Shown: positions 8,914 to 16,850 of the stretch, piece by piece
Numbering within the stretch: position 1 is the stretch's first letter
How the letters are laid out: each line of letters begins with the position of its first letter
From: an uncultured Parabacteroides sp.
GTDB lineage: Bacteria > Bacteroidota > Bacteroidia > Bacteroidales > Tannerellaceae
Assembly (NCBI RefSeq): GCF_905196875.1
Contig: NZ_CAJJWO010000009.1
Coordinates: forward strand, 59,313 to 123,312
Direction of reading: 5' to 3'
Length of the DNA: 64,000 nucleotides
Translations under genes and position numbers: made by a program
The notes under the pieces: generated by a model
Database searches by the model: none
What the model was told of the DNA's origin: nothing
What the model saw: only the letters and a program-made list of their open reading frames with translations

Positions 8914-11610
8914 TTAGAATTTATAGGTATATGATACGGAAGGCAGGAACAGGAACAAAATAGATTGCTCCAGATAGATCTCACGTTTTCCGGTAGCGGA
9001 ATCAGTGTAATATTCTGTCTCAACACTAAACGGGTTCGGGTGGCAATAAGCATTACAGAGGCTAAGATTCCAGATTCCCATACGCCCCTTCTTTTTATAA
9101 CGGTAAAAGTTAAGCCCCAGGTCAAGACGATGATAAGGAGCCAACTGGTAGTTGTTTCGGGAACTGGATGCATAATCGTTACCGTCTCCCCCTGAAATGA
9201 TACCACTACCGTGTAGATAGCCGTTATTCGTCTGTCCCGTCCCTCCATGATACACCTGATCCTTGATCGTGATATAATTACCGGAGGCAAACATCCAGGC
9301 GGCAGTCAGTTCCACCTTGCGAGACAGTTTGTAAGTTGCCACGACGTCTACCTTATGACGGTTATCATATTTGGAAGGAAAACGCCGGCCTTTATTTACA
9401 CTTCCATCCGGAAAGAGGCGATCTGACCAGGATAATGTATAACCGATCCAGCCCGACAAACGCCCAGTCTTTTTCTGCGCCATAAGTTCCATTCCGTAAG
9501 CACGGCCATAGCCTTCCCCTACTCGTTCTTCCCAATTGGAATAATCGGTCCCTACCGGAAAACGATCTTTGTATTCGATCAGGTTATTCATCCGTTTATA
9601 ATATCCTTCGATAGAGAAGTTATACAGCTTGTTAAGCGTATAGTAAAGCCCGGCGGTATACTGATGCGCATTCATCGGACGGATATTACGGGTTACGGGC
9701 ACCCAGATATCTGTCGGCTGGCTGATATAGCTGTTGGAAAGAAGGTGGATATACTGGTTCATTTTTGAATATGACAGTTTAGCAGAGAAGTTGCGGGCCA
9801 GCAAATAACGTATCGACAAACGCGGTTGAAAAGACTGATAAGTCTCCCCCTGTACAGTAAATAACGTATATCGCAAACCTACATTCGTCTTAAGACGTTC
9901 CATCACATGCATCTCTTCTTCGGCAAACAAAGAGACTTCATGGCCGTGAATCAGCGAATTGGCATATATCGTATTTGTCTCTTGCGATTTTACCGAGTCC
10001 TTATACCAACTCTTCATCGTATTCTGCTCAGGACGGAAGTTATGAAACAGATAGTCACCACCGAAACGGAGGCGATGTTTCTCATGTATACGGTAATCGA
10101 ATGATGCACGCAGGCTCATATCTTCCATAGCCGAACGATAGTGGCTTTCCTGATTGTATACTCTCTCTTCATTGATGTTGGAAGACTGCGCATAATCTGC
10201 CTTATCTTGTATGATATGCGAACGGTAACGTGTATATCCCGCCGTAAAACTGGCAAAAAGCTTATTATTGAATACATGATTCACTCCCACTGAACCGATC
10301 AGATTTCCCCACCGCCAACGAAAATCCTTACCAAGACGATCTCCATAGCTATACTCTTCTCCATTAAGATAACTGTCGCTACCCATATAAAAACTCATAT
10401 AAAGACGGGTACGGTCGCTAAAAGAATGGTTCACTTTGGCATTCATATCGAAGAAGTGATACCCGCCTTTCAGTTTATCGCTCCTGTCTCTATTTACAGC
10501 TTTCAGTATCGGCCATGTGAAAAGTTCCATCCAGGTACGTCTGACGGAAACGTTGAATGAAGATTTTCCTTTTATAATAGGGCCTTCCAAGTTCCCCCGC
10601 ATAGCGAGCAAACCGATAGAGAAATTTCCATGATATTCGTAACGGTCGCCATCATTTGTCCTCACATCTACAACTGACGAGAGCCTTCCTCCATATTCGG
10701 CAGGAAAGCTCCCTTTATAAAATGTCGTATTCTTGACGGCATCAGGATTAAAGGCTGAAAAGAAACCAAGCAGGTGATTGGTGTGATAAACCGGGTTACC
10801 GTCAAGCAAGTAAAGGTTTCCGTCGGCATTGCCTCCCCTCACATGGAGACCGGTCATCCCTTCCACCCCTACTGCAACGCCGGGCAGTCGTTGCAGGGTT
10901 TTCACCACATCCGTCTCCCCCAGCAAGGCCGGCATCGACTTGATGCGTTGGGAGGGAACCTCCACCACCCCTGTACGTGTGCTTAAGACCTCCGACCGGG
11001 GATTCAAGCCCTCTACTACGATCTCCCCTAATGCCCCGATAGCATGCAGAGGTATATCGACCAGCGTATCACGGGATAACTCGAAGGTAACCTCTTTCGC
11101 TTCATAACCGACAAAGGAGGCTCGCAAAGTGACTTTCCCGGGAGGCAGCGTAATACTGTAAAAGCCGTAATTATTCGTTGTTGTCCCGCTTCTGGTAGTG
11201 CGCTCGAATACCGAAGCGTTAATAAGACTTTCGTAGGATACCGAGTCACGCACGAAACCGCTTATGGTATACAGCCGGGGCTTGCGTTTCAAAATCACGA
11301 TTTGCCCAGTCATCCGGTAAGTAACAGGCAAAGAGTAAAATAATCTTCTGAGACAATAAGACAGCGATTCGTCCTGCGCCTTGAACGACATCTTCGGGAA
11401 GTCGTCGAGCATAGACGATTCGTAAGAAAAGAAGATACCTGTCTGCTTTTCTATTTCCTGCAATATCTCCAACAGGAAAACCTGGCGCATATCCATTGTC
11501 ACCGTAGGCGTAGGCTCGACCGGTAGCCTGACTACGGCAGCCAGTTCCCCGGCTTTTACCTGCGGAAAAAGCATAAGAATTCCTGTCAGTAATATCCATA
11601 TACGTCCCAT
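8914..11610 (-). CDS. TonB-dependent receptor with STN signalling domain
   Basis: 898 residues with the same domain order as the receptor at 4072: signal peptide, STN domain (VTMDMRQVFLLEILQEIEKQ, about residues 37-110), carboxypeptidase-regulatory-like domain (ISGFVRDSVSYESLINAS), plug (GETDVVKTLQRLPGV, LHVRGGN) and a barrel ending in VSYTYKF. The two are clear paralogues. It starts 8 bases after the FecR gene, so the STN domain very likely signals to that FecR. The transported ligand is unknown. Confidence 0.9.
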   Translation of the reverse strand: MGRIWILLTGILMLFPQVKAGELAAVVRLPVEPTPTVTMDMRQVFLLEILQEIEKQTGIFFSYESSMLDDFPKMSFKAQDESLSYCLRRLFYSLPVTYRMTGQIVILKRKPRLYTISGFVRDSVSYESLINASVFERTTRSGTTTNNYGFYSITLPPGKVTLRASFVGYEAKEVTFELSRDTLVDIPLHAIGALGEIVVEGLNPRSEVLSTRTGVVEVPSQRIKSMPALLGETDVVKTLQRLPGVAVGVEGMTGLHVRGGNADGNLYLLDGNPVYHTNHLLGFFSAFNPDAVKNTTFYKGSFPAEYGGRLSSVVDVRTNDGDRYEYHGNFSIGLLAMRGNLEGPIIKGKSSFNVSVRRTWMELFTWPILKAVNRDRSDKLKGGYHFFDMNAKVNHSFSDRTRLYMSFYMGSDSYLNGEEYSYGDRLGKDFRWRWGNLIGSVGVNHVFNNKLFASFTAGYTRYRSHIIQDKADYAQSSNINEERVYNQESHYRSAMEDMSLRASFDYRIHEKHRLRFGGDYLFHNFRPEQNTMKSWYKDSVKSQETNTIYANSLIHGHEVSLFAEEEMHVMERLKTNVGLRYTLFTVQGETYQSFQPRLSIRYLLARNFSAKLSYSKMNQYIHLLSNSYISQPTDIWVPVTRNIRPMNAHQYTAGLYYTLNKLYNFSIEGYYKRMNNLIEYKDRFPVGTDYSNWEERVGEGYGRAYGMELMAQKKTGRLSGWIGYTLSWSDRLFPDGSVNKGRRFPSKYDNRHKVDVVATYKLSRKVELTAAWMFASGNYITIKDQVYHGGTGQTNNGYLHGSGIISGGDGNDYASSSRNNYQLAPYHRLDLGLNFYRYKKKGRMGIWNLSLCNAYCHPNPFSVETEYYTDSATGKREIYLEQSILFLFLPSVSYTYKF

Positions 11611-11618
11611 AGGTAAAC

Positions 11619-12461
11619 TTATTTATTAGGATCAGGAGCCAGGCGGGTATCCAATGTCTGGTTGATAACCAGTAAAACATCTTCCAGCGGAAGATCATTG
11701 AAAGTGGCCGTCAGTTTCAGATTCGGTGTTTCTGTTTTATTGATTACTTTTACCTGATAGTATTCATTCAAATCGTCGATAACCTTTTCGAGCGGAGTAT
11801 CATTGAAACGCAACTGCCGGGTTTTCCATGACAGGCTATTAAGGTCTTCTTCGAGTATTGTTATTCCGTTGCTTTCCATAGAATACGAAGCCGACATACC
11901 GGCCGTTAATATAACCTTGTCCGTTTCACTTCCGGTAGCACCAAAGCTTACTTTACCGGTCATCACATTCACGTCTGTTCCGCCGGGTTGCTCGTTTATC
12001 TGGAAACTGGTACCCAATACGGTCACTTCCGTCCGTTCAGTATACACAGAAAAGGGACGTGCCTCGTTCCGCGTCACCTGGAAAAAGGCTTTTCCTTTCA
12101 TTTCCACTACACGCCTTTCCTTTCCGTACGTCTTCACATCATATCGTATGGAAGAACTTCCTGCCATCGAAATCAGTGTACTGTCAGGCAGGTAGACTTC
12201 TTTCAGTTGCCCCGGTCCGGTTGTTACAGCCACCCATTCGGGGGAATTACGTTCTGTTATAAAATAAGTTCCGAAGCCAATGAGCAGTAAAAATACCGAC
12301 GCTGCAGCCATCCAGTAGCGGCGGAAAGAAACCGTACGGCGTACCTGATGCTTCCCGGCAAACTGTTGCCAGGCCTTATCAGTATCCAAACGTCCTTCCT
12401 CGTAGTGTTTTGCTACGAAACGAATGCGTTGCTCCAATTTATTTTCCTGCTCGTTGTTCAT
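11619..12461 (-). CDS. FecR-type anti-sigma factor
   Basis: 280 residues: a cytoplasmic N-terminal helix region, one membrane helix (about 48-67, YWMAAASVFLLLIGFGTYFI), then the periplasmic FecR domain (VTTGPGQLKEVYLPDSTLIS, VEMKGKAFFQVTRNEARPF) and a C-terminal STN-interacting part (FNDTPLEKVIDDLNEYYQVK). It should relay the state of the receptor to the ECF sigma factor at 13353. Unusually, a beta-barrel gene separates it from the sigma gene. Confidence 0.9.
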   Translation of the reverse strand: MNNEQENKLEQRIRFVAKHYEEGRLDTDKAWQQFAGKHQVRRTVSFRRYWMAAASVFLLLIGFGTYFITERNSPEWVAVTTGPGQLKEVYLPDSTLISMAGSSSIRYDVKTYGKERRVVEMKGKAFFQVTRNEARPFSVYTERTEVTVLGTSFQINEQPGGTDVNVMTGKVSFGATGSETDKVILTAGMSASYSMESNGITILEEDLNSLSWKTRQLRFNDTPLEKVIDDLNEYYQVKVINKTETPNLKLTATFNDLPLEDVLLVINQTLDTRLAPDPNK

Positions 12462-12475
12462 ATTTATTCCGTTCT

Positions 12476-13255
12476 CTAAAATCTATATCCTACTGTAAAG
12501 CTTGCGGTATGATATTTCAAATCCACACCATCATATTTATATTCTTTACCCAATCCCATATCGTAAGCAACGTTCAACGTAAAACGCTTTACCTCAACTC
12601 CGGCATTGAATGTAAACCCCCAGTCAAAACGTTTAAGGCTACTGCTCTTTCCAAATGGTCTCCAGGAACCATAAGTCGTTGAATATTCGTCTTCCGAGAT
12701 AATCATTGTCTTATACTTGTTCTTTCCGGAAATTCCATAGGCCAGATAAGGACCGGCAGCCACATGCAATCTCACATCCTCTCCCAGCTTCCAGTTAAAA
12801 CGGGCCATAACCGGCAACTGAAGATAATCCCTACGGGAACTTCCTTCGCTAAATGTGATACCTTCTACCTGCATATCCAATGGAAAAATGTTGCCACTGG
12901 AACCAAAGTATCCCCAATTACCATATCCGCCAAAGCCCAAATAGCCGGGAGAAAAAAACAAATAACAGTCTTCCAGCTTTCCGTCTTCTCCCATACTTTT
13001 ACCATAGGCTGTCCCCGAATAGGTCTTTCCCTGACCACGCTGTACGTAATACAGGCCGGACTGAAGGGAGAATAATCCTGATCCAAAAGTATAGCTCACA
13101 GCTGCACCGGCTTTAAAGCCAATCTGGGCAGGAGAATTTCCCTTGTACTTCGTCACGTTCATACCGGCCTCAGGAGTTACAGACCATTGTGCACTAACTG
13201 TCGCCACATACATCATCATCAACATCACAATAGAAACAATCTTCTTCATCATCAT
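12476..13255 (-). CDS. PorT-like outer-membrane beta-barrel protein
   Basis: 259 residues: signal peptide (cleaved near TVSAQ), then a small barrel with alternating strands (WSVTPEAGMNVTKYKGN, FKAGAAVSYTFGSGLFSLQS) ending in the aromatic C-terminus FTVGYRF. It fits the outer-membrane beta-barrel family of Bacteroidetes, function unknown. The gene sits between sigma and FecR, so it is presumably induced with the receptor and could be an accessory porin or sensor. Confidence 0.75.
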   Translation of the reverse strand: MMMKKIVSIVMLMMMYVATVSAQWSVTPEAGMNVTKYKGNSPAQIGFKAGAAVSYTFGSGLFSLQSGLYYVQRGQGKTYSGTAYGKSMGEDGKLEDCYLFFSPGYLGFGGYGNWGYFGSSGNIFPLDMQVEGITFSEGSSRRDYLQLPVMARFNWKLGEDVRLHVAAGPYLAYGISGKNKYKTMIISEDEYSTTYGSWRPFGKSSSLKRFDWGFTFNAGVEVKRFTLNVAYDMGLGKEYKYDGVDLKYHTASFTVGYRF

Positions 13256-13296
13256 TCTCTTTTCTTAGTGAAACAAAATTTGTAATACCTTTTGTC

Positions 13297-13338
13297 TCTA
13301 AGACAGAGAAGATAGAAAAAACCCCTATTCCGGTCAAC
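13297..13338 (-). promoter_or_regulatory. Putative autoregulated ECF sigma promoter
   Basis: On the minus strand: ATAGGGGTTTTTTCT, then TGTCTTAGAG about 20 bases after the G-run, about 45 bases before the barrel gene. The box is also an inverted repeat (TGTCT-CTA-AGACA). It shares sequence and spacing with 6858-6898, suggesting one regulon. Not verified experimentally. Confidence 0.45.
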
Positions 13339-13352
13339 ACTTTTTTATTTGG

Positions 13353-13901
13353 TCACGCCAGACCAAAGAGAATGTTATAGATACGTACCGCCATCTCTCG
13401 CAACGACTTCAACGCCTTCCCCATCTGATTCTCAACTGTTTTTATTGAGATATTCAGTTCTTCGGCGATCTCCTGGTACTTCAGACCGTCGCGCTTCGAA
13501 AGTAAAAAGATTTTTTTGCGTTCGGGGGGTAAACCGTCTATCGCGTTCCACAGGCGGGCGTCGCGTTCGGCATTGTATATCTGCTCCTCCTCCGATGAGT
13601 CTTCCATATCCGGAAGCTGGTCGGTAGTCTGCAGATCGGTCGGCTGTGTCACAAGCGAAAGGGAACGGTTACGTACGGCCTGATACATATACGACTTCAG
13701 ATTATCAATCAGTATATTATTGATATTCTTGTCCCACACATCGGCAAAAGCCTGTTGGACAATATCCTCCGCATCATCCAACCGTTCAGTAAACCGGAGC
13801 GCAAAAAGACACAAGGGTTTATACAAATCCTTGAAATACCGCTCGAATTCTCCGCTGGAAATGGTTGCCATACGTTTGTTATCTGTAACTATTCGCCGCA
13901 A
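13353..13901 (-). CDS. ECF-type RNA polymerase sigma factor
   Basis: 182 residues. Region 2 (RYFKDLYKPLCLFALRFTER, DAEDIVQQAFADVWDKN) binds core polymerase and the -10 box. Region 4 (LPPERKKIFLLSKRDGLKYQ, EIAEELNISIKTVENQMGKA) recognises the -35 box. It belongs to the Bacteroidetes ECF group paired with FecR/STN receptors and should be held by the FecR at 11619. It probably also drives the FecR-less receptor at 4072. Confidence 0.92.
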   Translation of the reverse strand: MRRIVTDNKRMATISSGEFERYFKDLYKPLCLFALRFTERLDDAEDIVQQAFADVWDKNINNILIDNLKSYMYQAVRNRSLSLVTQPTDLQTTDQLPDMEDSSEEEQIYNAERDARLWNAIDGLPPERKKIFLLSKRDGLKYQEIAEELNISIKTVENQMGKALKSLREMAVRIYNILFGLA

Positions 13902-14001
13902 AGTAAAACAGTTTTCCTGATAATCAGATAGAATTTCAGCTTCTTTATCACATATTTAAGAAATAATGAGCTAAAGGATGGTTAATCTGCAATCCACATA
14001 T

Positions 14002-14049
14002 TCAAAAAAACAAAAAGGCATGCAGTTCTTTTACCTTCTGCATGCCTTT
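14002..14049 (-). terminator. Rho-independent terminator of trpS
   Basis: A perfect 12-bp stem (AAAGGCATGCAG at 14014-14025 with CTGCATGCCTTT at 14038-14049) and 12-base loop. On the minus strand it is followed by TTTTTGTTTTTTT. It lies 19 bases after the trpS stop. Confidence 0.9.
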
Positions 14050-14068
14050 CTATTTTATATGAAATATA

Positions 14069-15124
14069 TCAATACGGACGGAACCCGATAATCTCGCGTA
14101 CTTCCGCTAGTGTTCTGGCTGCACTTGCGCTTGCCTTTTCGGCTCCCATGCGGGCAACCTTTTCCATATATTCATCGTTAGAACGGATGTCGAGGATGCG
14201 TTCACGGATCGGAGCACAGAAGTTGTTGATGTCCTCGGCCAGTTGCTTCTTCATATCGCCGTAACGGATCTCGCAGTTATTGTATTTCTCGTTGAAGAAA
14301 TCGTAAGTGTCTTTTGTCGACACGATATCCATCATGGCAAAGAGGTTGGCGATGGGTTCAGGCTTCACGCTATTCGGTTCCGTAGGACCGGCATCGGTAA
14401 CGGCCTTCATTACCTTTTTCTTGATTGCCTTCTCGTCATCGATCAGGTAGATTGCGTTTCCTTCGCTCTTACCCATCTTACCGGAGCCGTCCAGACCGGG
14501 CACTTTCACAGCCTTCTCCGTCAGGTGGAAAGAAGCTGGTTCGGGGAAAAACTCGACCTCAAACGTCGAGTTGAAACGACGGGCAAAACGGCGTGCCATT
14601 TCCATATTCTGTTCCTGATCCTTTCCTACCGGCACTTTCAGGGCTTTGTGAATAATGATATCCGCAGCCATCAAAGTAGGGTAAGTCAACAAACCGGCAC
14701 TTACGCTATGCTTGTTTCCTTCATTGAAAATCTCTTTTTCCACATCTCCTTCAGCCGTATTTACACGGTCGATATGAAGCATCTGACGTGCCTTATCCTT
14801 GAATGAGGTCGTGCGCATCAACTCGCCGATACCGGCATTCATATTGAGGTAGAGATACAACTCAGCCACTTCGCGAACATCGCTCTGTATATAGATGGTA
14901 GCCTTCTCCGGATCGATACCGCAAGCCAGGTATTCGGCCAGGATCGTCTTTGCACTTTCACGGATATTTGCCGGACGCGGATGTGTAGTCAGGGAGTGCC
15001 AGTCTGCAATAAAGAAAAAGCAATTATACTCATTCTGCATTTGCAGAAAACTCTTTACTGCTCCGAAGTAATTCCCCAGATGCAAATTACCTGTTGGCCT
15101 GATGCCACTTACTACTGTTTCCAT
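14069..15124 (-). CDS. trpS: Tryptophanyl-tRNA synthetase
   Basis: Charges tRNA-Trp with tryptophan in the cytoplasm. About 351 residues, the normal length for a bacterial class Ic enzyme. The HIGH signature appears as HLGN (residues 15-18, after SGIRPTGN) and the KMSKS loop as KMGKSEG, with AGIGELMRTTSFKDKARQM typical of TrpRS between them. I chose the ATG at 15124 because METVVSGIRPTGN matches the usual start; the frame extends 8 codons further to 15148. Single housekeeping gene with its own terminator. Confidence 0.95.
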   Translation of the reverse strand: METVVSGIRPTGNLHLGNYFGAVKSFLQMQNEYNCFFFIADWHSLTTHPRPANIRESAKTILAEYLACGIDPEKATIYIQSDVREVAELYLYLNMNAGIGELMRTTSFKDKARQMLHIDRVNTAEGDVEKEIFNEGNKHSVSAGLLTYPTLMAADIIIHKALKVPVGKDQEQNMEMARRFARRFNSTFEVEFFPEPASFHLTEKAVKVPGLDGSGKMGKSEGNAIYLIDDEKAIKKKVMKAVTDAGPTEPNSVKPEPIANLFAMMDIVSTKDTYDFFNEKYNNCEIRYGDMKKQLAEDINNFCAPIRERILDIRSNDEYMEKVARMGAEKASASAARTLAEVREIIGFRPY

Positions 15125-15155
15125 TTCTAAATTCTTTATTTTATTCAAACAGCCG

Positions 15156-15163
15156 CAAAGATA
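15156..15163 (-). promoter_or_regulatory. -7 element for trpS
   Basis: The minus strand reads TATCTTTG, matching the -7 consensus, 32 bases above the chosen trpS start. No -33 TTG at the right distance is evident; it would fall within the end of the sulfatase gene. Confidence 0.5.
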
Positions 15164-15169
15164 GTAATT

Positions 15170-16615
15170 TTAGAATACAAATCCGTCCCAGAAGGTCGAA
15201 TTGTCTTTCGTCTTCTCCCGTTCCAGCGTCATTTGCTTACGCAGGTTCTTGATAAGCTTTGCCTGTTTTTTATCACCTGCCAGGTTATTCAACTCCCAGG
15301 GATCGTTCTTCAGATTGAACAATTGGGTGGTGCGCACGCCTTTCACATGATATTCGCAGAGCTTCCATTCCCCGTCGGATATAGCACGCTGGTTATCCAT
15401 ATAGCAGTAATACAGGTAATCCCTTACAGCTTTATCCTCTTCTATGGCAGGAATAAGGCTCACGCCGTCCACGGATGAGGGGATATCCGTTCCGATCATA
15501 TCGCACAAGGTCGGGAATACATCGATCAGATAGCATAATTTATCACTCTTCCGTCCCTGGGCGTTACTTCCAGCCCCTTTGATCATCAGAGGGATACGCA
15601 CGCTATGTTCGTAAACGTTCTGTTTTCCCATCAGACCGTGTTGTCCGACAGCCAAGCCGTTATCGCCGGCAAAAACGATAATCGTATTTTCATACTCTCC
15701 GCTTTCTTTCAGGGCCCGGATGATGTCGCCCACACGGCGGTCTACATGTGTCACCATGGCATAATATTCCATGATATGCTTCTTTATTTCATCCGGTACG
15801 CGGGGAATGGCGGCCAGCACTTCATCGCGGATCACCAGTTCGCCGTTATCGAACGGATGTTTGTCCATGTAGTTCGGCGGCAACTGGATGTTGTCACGGT
15901 CATACTGGCGCATATATTCGTCGGGCATCGTACGCGGATCATGTGGCGACATGTATGCAACGGAAAGGAAGAACGGTTTAGCGGCTCCCTTTTGTTTTTC
16001 GATATACCTGACAGCATCATCCGTGAAGATATCCACCGAATGTTTGCCGGAATACATATATTCACCCACTTCGTAGGTTACCTCGTTGCTCTTCGCCCAG
16101 TCTTTGACTACCGGACGCTTCTTTCCATAGTTACCATCTGCATTGTAGTTGTAGAGCGGCACGTTCCAATGGTCGTACATTCCACCGAAATAAATGCCTT
16201 CCGCATCGTTGAAACAACGGTTCATCGCCTGCGTACCGTTATGCCATTTACCGGTATGGAACGAGTTATATCCGGTCTGTTGCAAGGCTTCCCCGATCAA
16301 AATATGATCGTCGGGGACGGTCGATCCCTGTTTTTCCAGCGTATAAAGATATTTACCCGTCATCAGCATGGCACGACTCGGCATACTGACGGCACCGGAA
16401 GTTCCTCCCATGATATGGGCATTGGTAAAGACCGTGCTTTCGGAGGCCAACTTGTCCAGGTTCGGGGTGTGTACATCTTCTACACCCAGGAAATCCATCG
16501 CTGTTCCGCGCATATCATCCGCCAATATCAGGATGATGTTCGGATTCTTGTCTGCGGACAGCAAGCTCGTTGCAGACAGCATAGCAGTAGTTAATAAGGT
16601 TACTTTTTTGTTCAT
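15170..16615 (-). CDS. Family S1 sulfatase, serine type
   Basis: 481 residues with signal peptide (LLSADKNP). The formylglycine site is S77-M-P-S-R81 in GAVSMPSRAMLMTGKY, so the catalytic residue derives from Ser and needs the radical SAM enzyme anSME, not seen in the window. The metal-binding LILADDMRG and VFAGDNGLAVGQHGLMGK are intact. A periplasmic exo-acting sulfatase on sulfated sugars is likely; it is only distantly similar to the three other sulfatases here. It is downstream of the GH95 gene but separated from it by an unusual repeat. Confidence 0.88.
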   Translation of the reverse strand: MNKKVTLLTTAMLSATSLLSADKNPNIILILADDMRGTAMDFLGVEDVHTPNLDKLASESTVFTNAHIMGGTSGAVSMPSRAMLMTGKYLYTLEKQGSTVPDDHILIGEALQQTGYNSFHTGKWHNGTQAMNRCFNDAEGIYFGGMYDHWNVPLYNYNADGNYGKKRPVVKDWAKSNEVTYEVGEYMYSGKHSVDIFTDDAVRYIEKQKGAAKPFFLSVAYMSPHDPRTMPDEYMRQYDRDNIQLPPNYMDKHPFDNGELVIRDEVLAAIPRVPDEIKKHIMEYYAMVTHVDRRVGDIIRALKESGEYENTIIVFAGDNGLAVGQHGLMGKQNVYEHSVRIPLMIKGAGSNAQGRKSDKLCYLIDVFPTLCDMIGTDIPSSVDGVSLIPAIEEDKAVRDYLYYCYMDNQRAISDGEWKLCEYHVKGVRTTQLFNLKNDPWELNNLAGDKKQAKLIKNLRKQMTLEREKTKDNSTFWDGFVF

Positions 16616-16696
16616 AAGAGAGCAGTTTATAGTTATATGCTTATACTTTTATATTTACCGGGAGATAAATCATTATCAAACCGTATGTTATCTCTA

Positions 16697-16818
16697 TTAT
16701 CTGCCGATGTAATCTGTTGCCGACAGTGTCGGCTAAATAAACGACAGTGTCGACAAAGCTTTCGACAGTGTCAGCAATATTATCGACAGTGTCGGCAACA
16801 GATTACATCGGCAGATAA
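16697..16818. repeat. Inverted repeat flanking four 21-bp-spaced CGACAGTGTCG motifs
   Basis: The near-palindrome CGACAGTGTCG occurs at 16721, 16742, 16763 (last base A) and 16784, spaced exactly 21 bases. The outer copies belong to 35-base inverted arms (16697-16731 and 16784-16818) that share TTATCTGCCGATGTAATCTG and TTGCCGACA and differ only at the centre of the motif. The element fills most of the gap between the GH95 stop and the sulfatase start. It may be a tandem operator, a structured RNA or a repeat element; see findings. Confidence 0.85.
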
Positions 16819-16850
16819 ATATAAATACTCCCCAGCCATTAGAGACTATC

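Noticed and set aside
8910..9290. N-terminal extension of the second DUF4249 protein
   Set aside because: It only overlaps the end of the TonB receptor gene in another frame; the lipoprotein signal begins at 8909, 4 bases after the receptor stop.
15605..16594. 329-codon plus-strand frame opposite a sulfatase
   Set aside because: It mirrors the codon structure of the minus-strand gene, whose active-site motifs are all intact; the antisense product has no recognisable domain.
16721..16794. Short CRISPR-like array
   Set aside because: The 11-base units with 10-base gaps are far too short for CRISPR repeats and spacers, and no cas gene is nearby.
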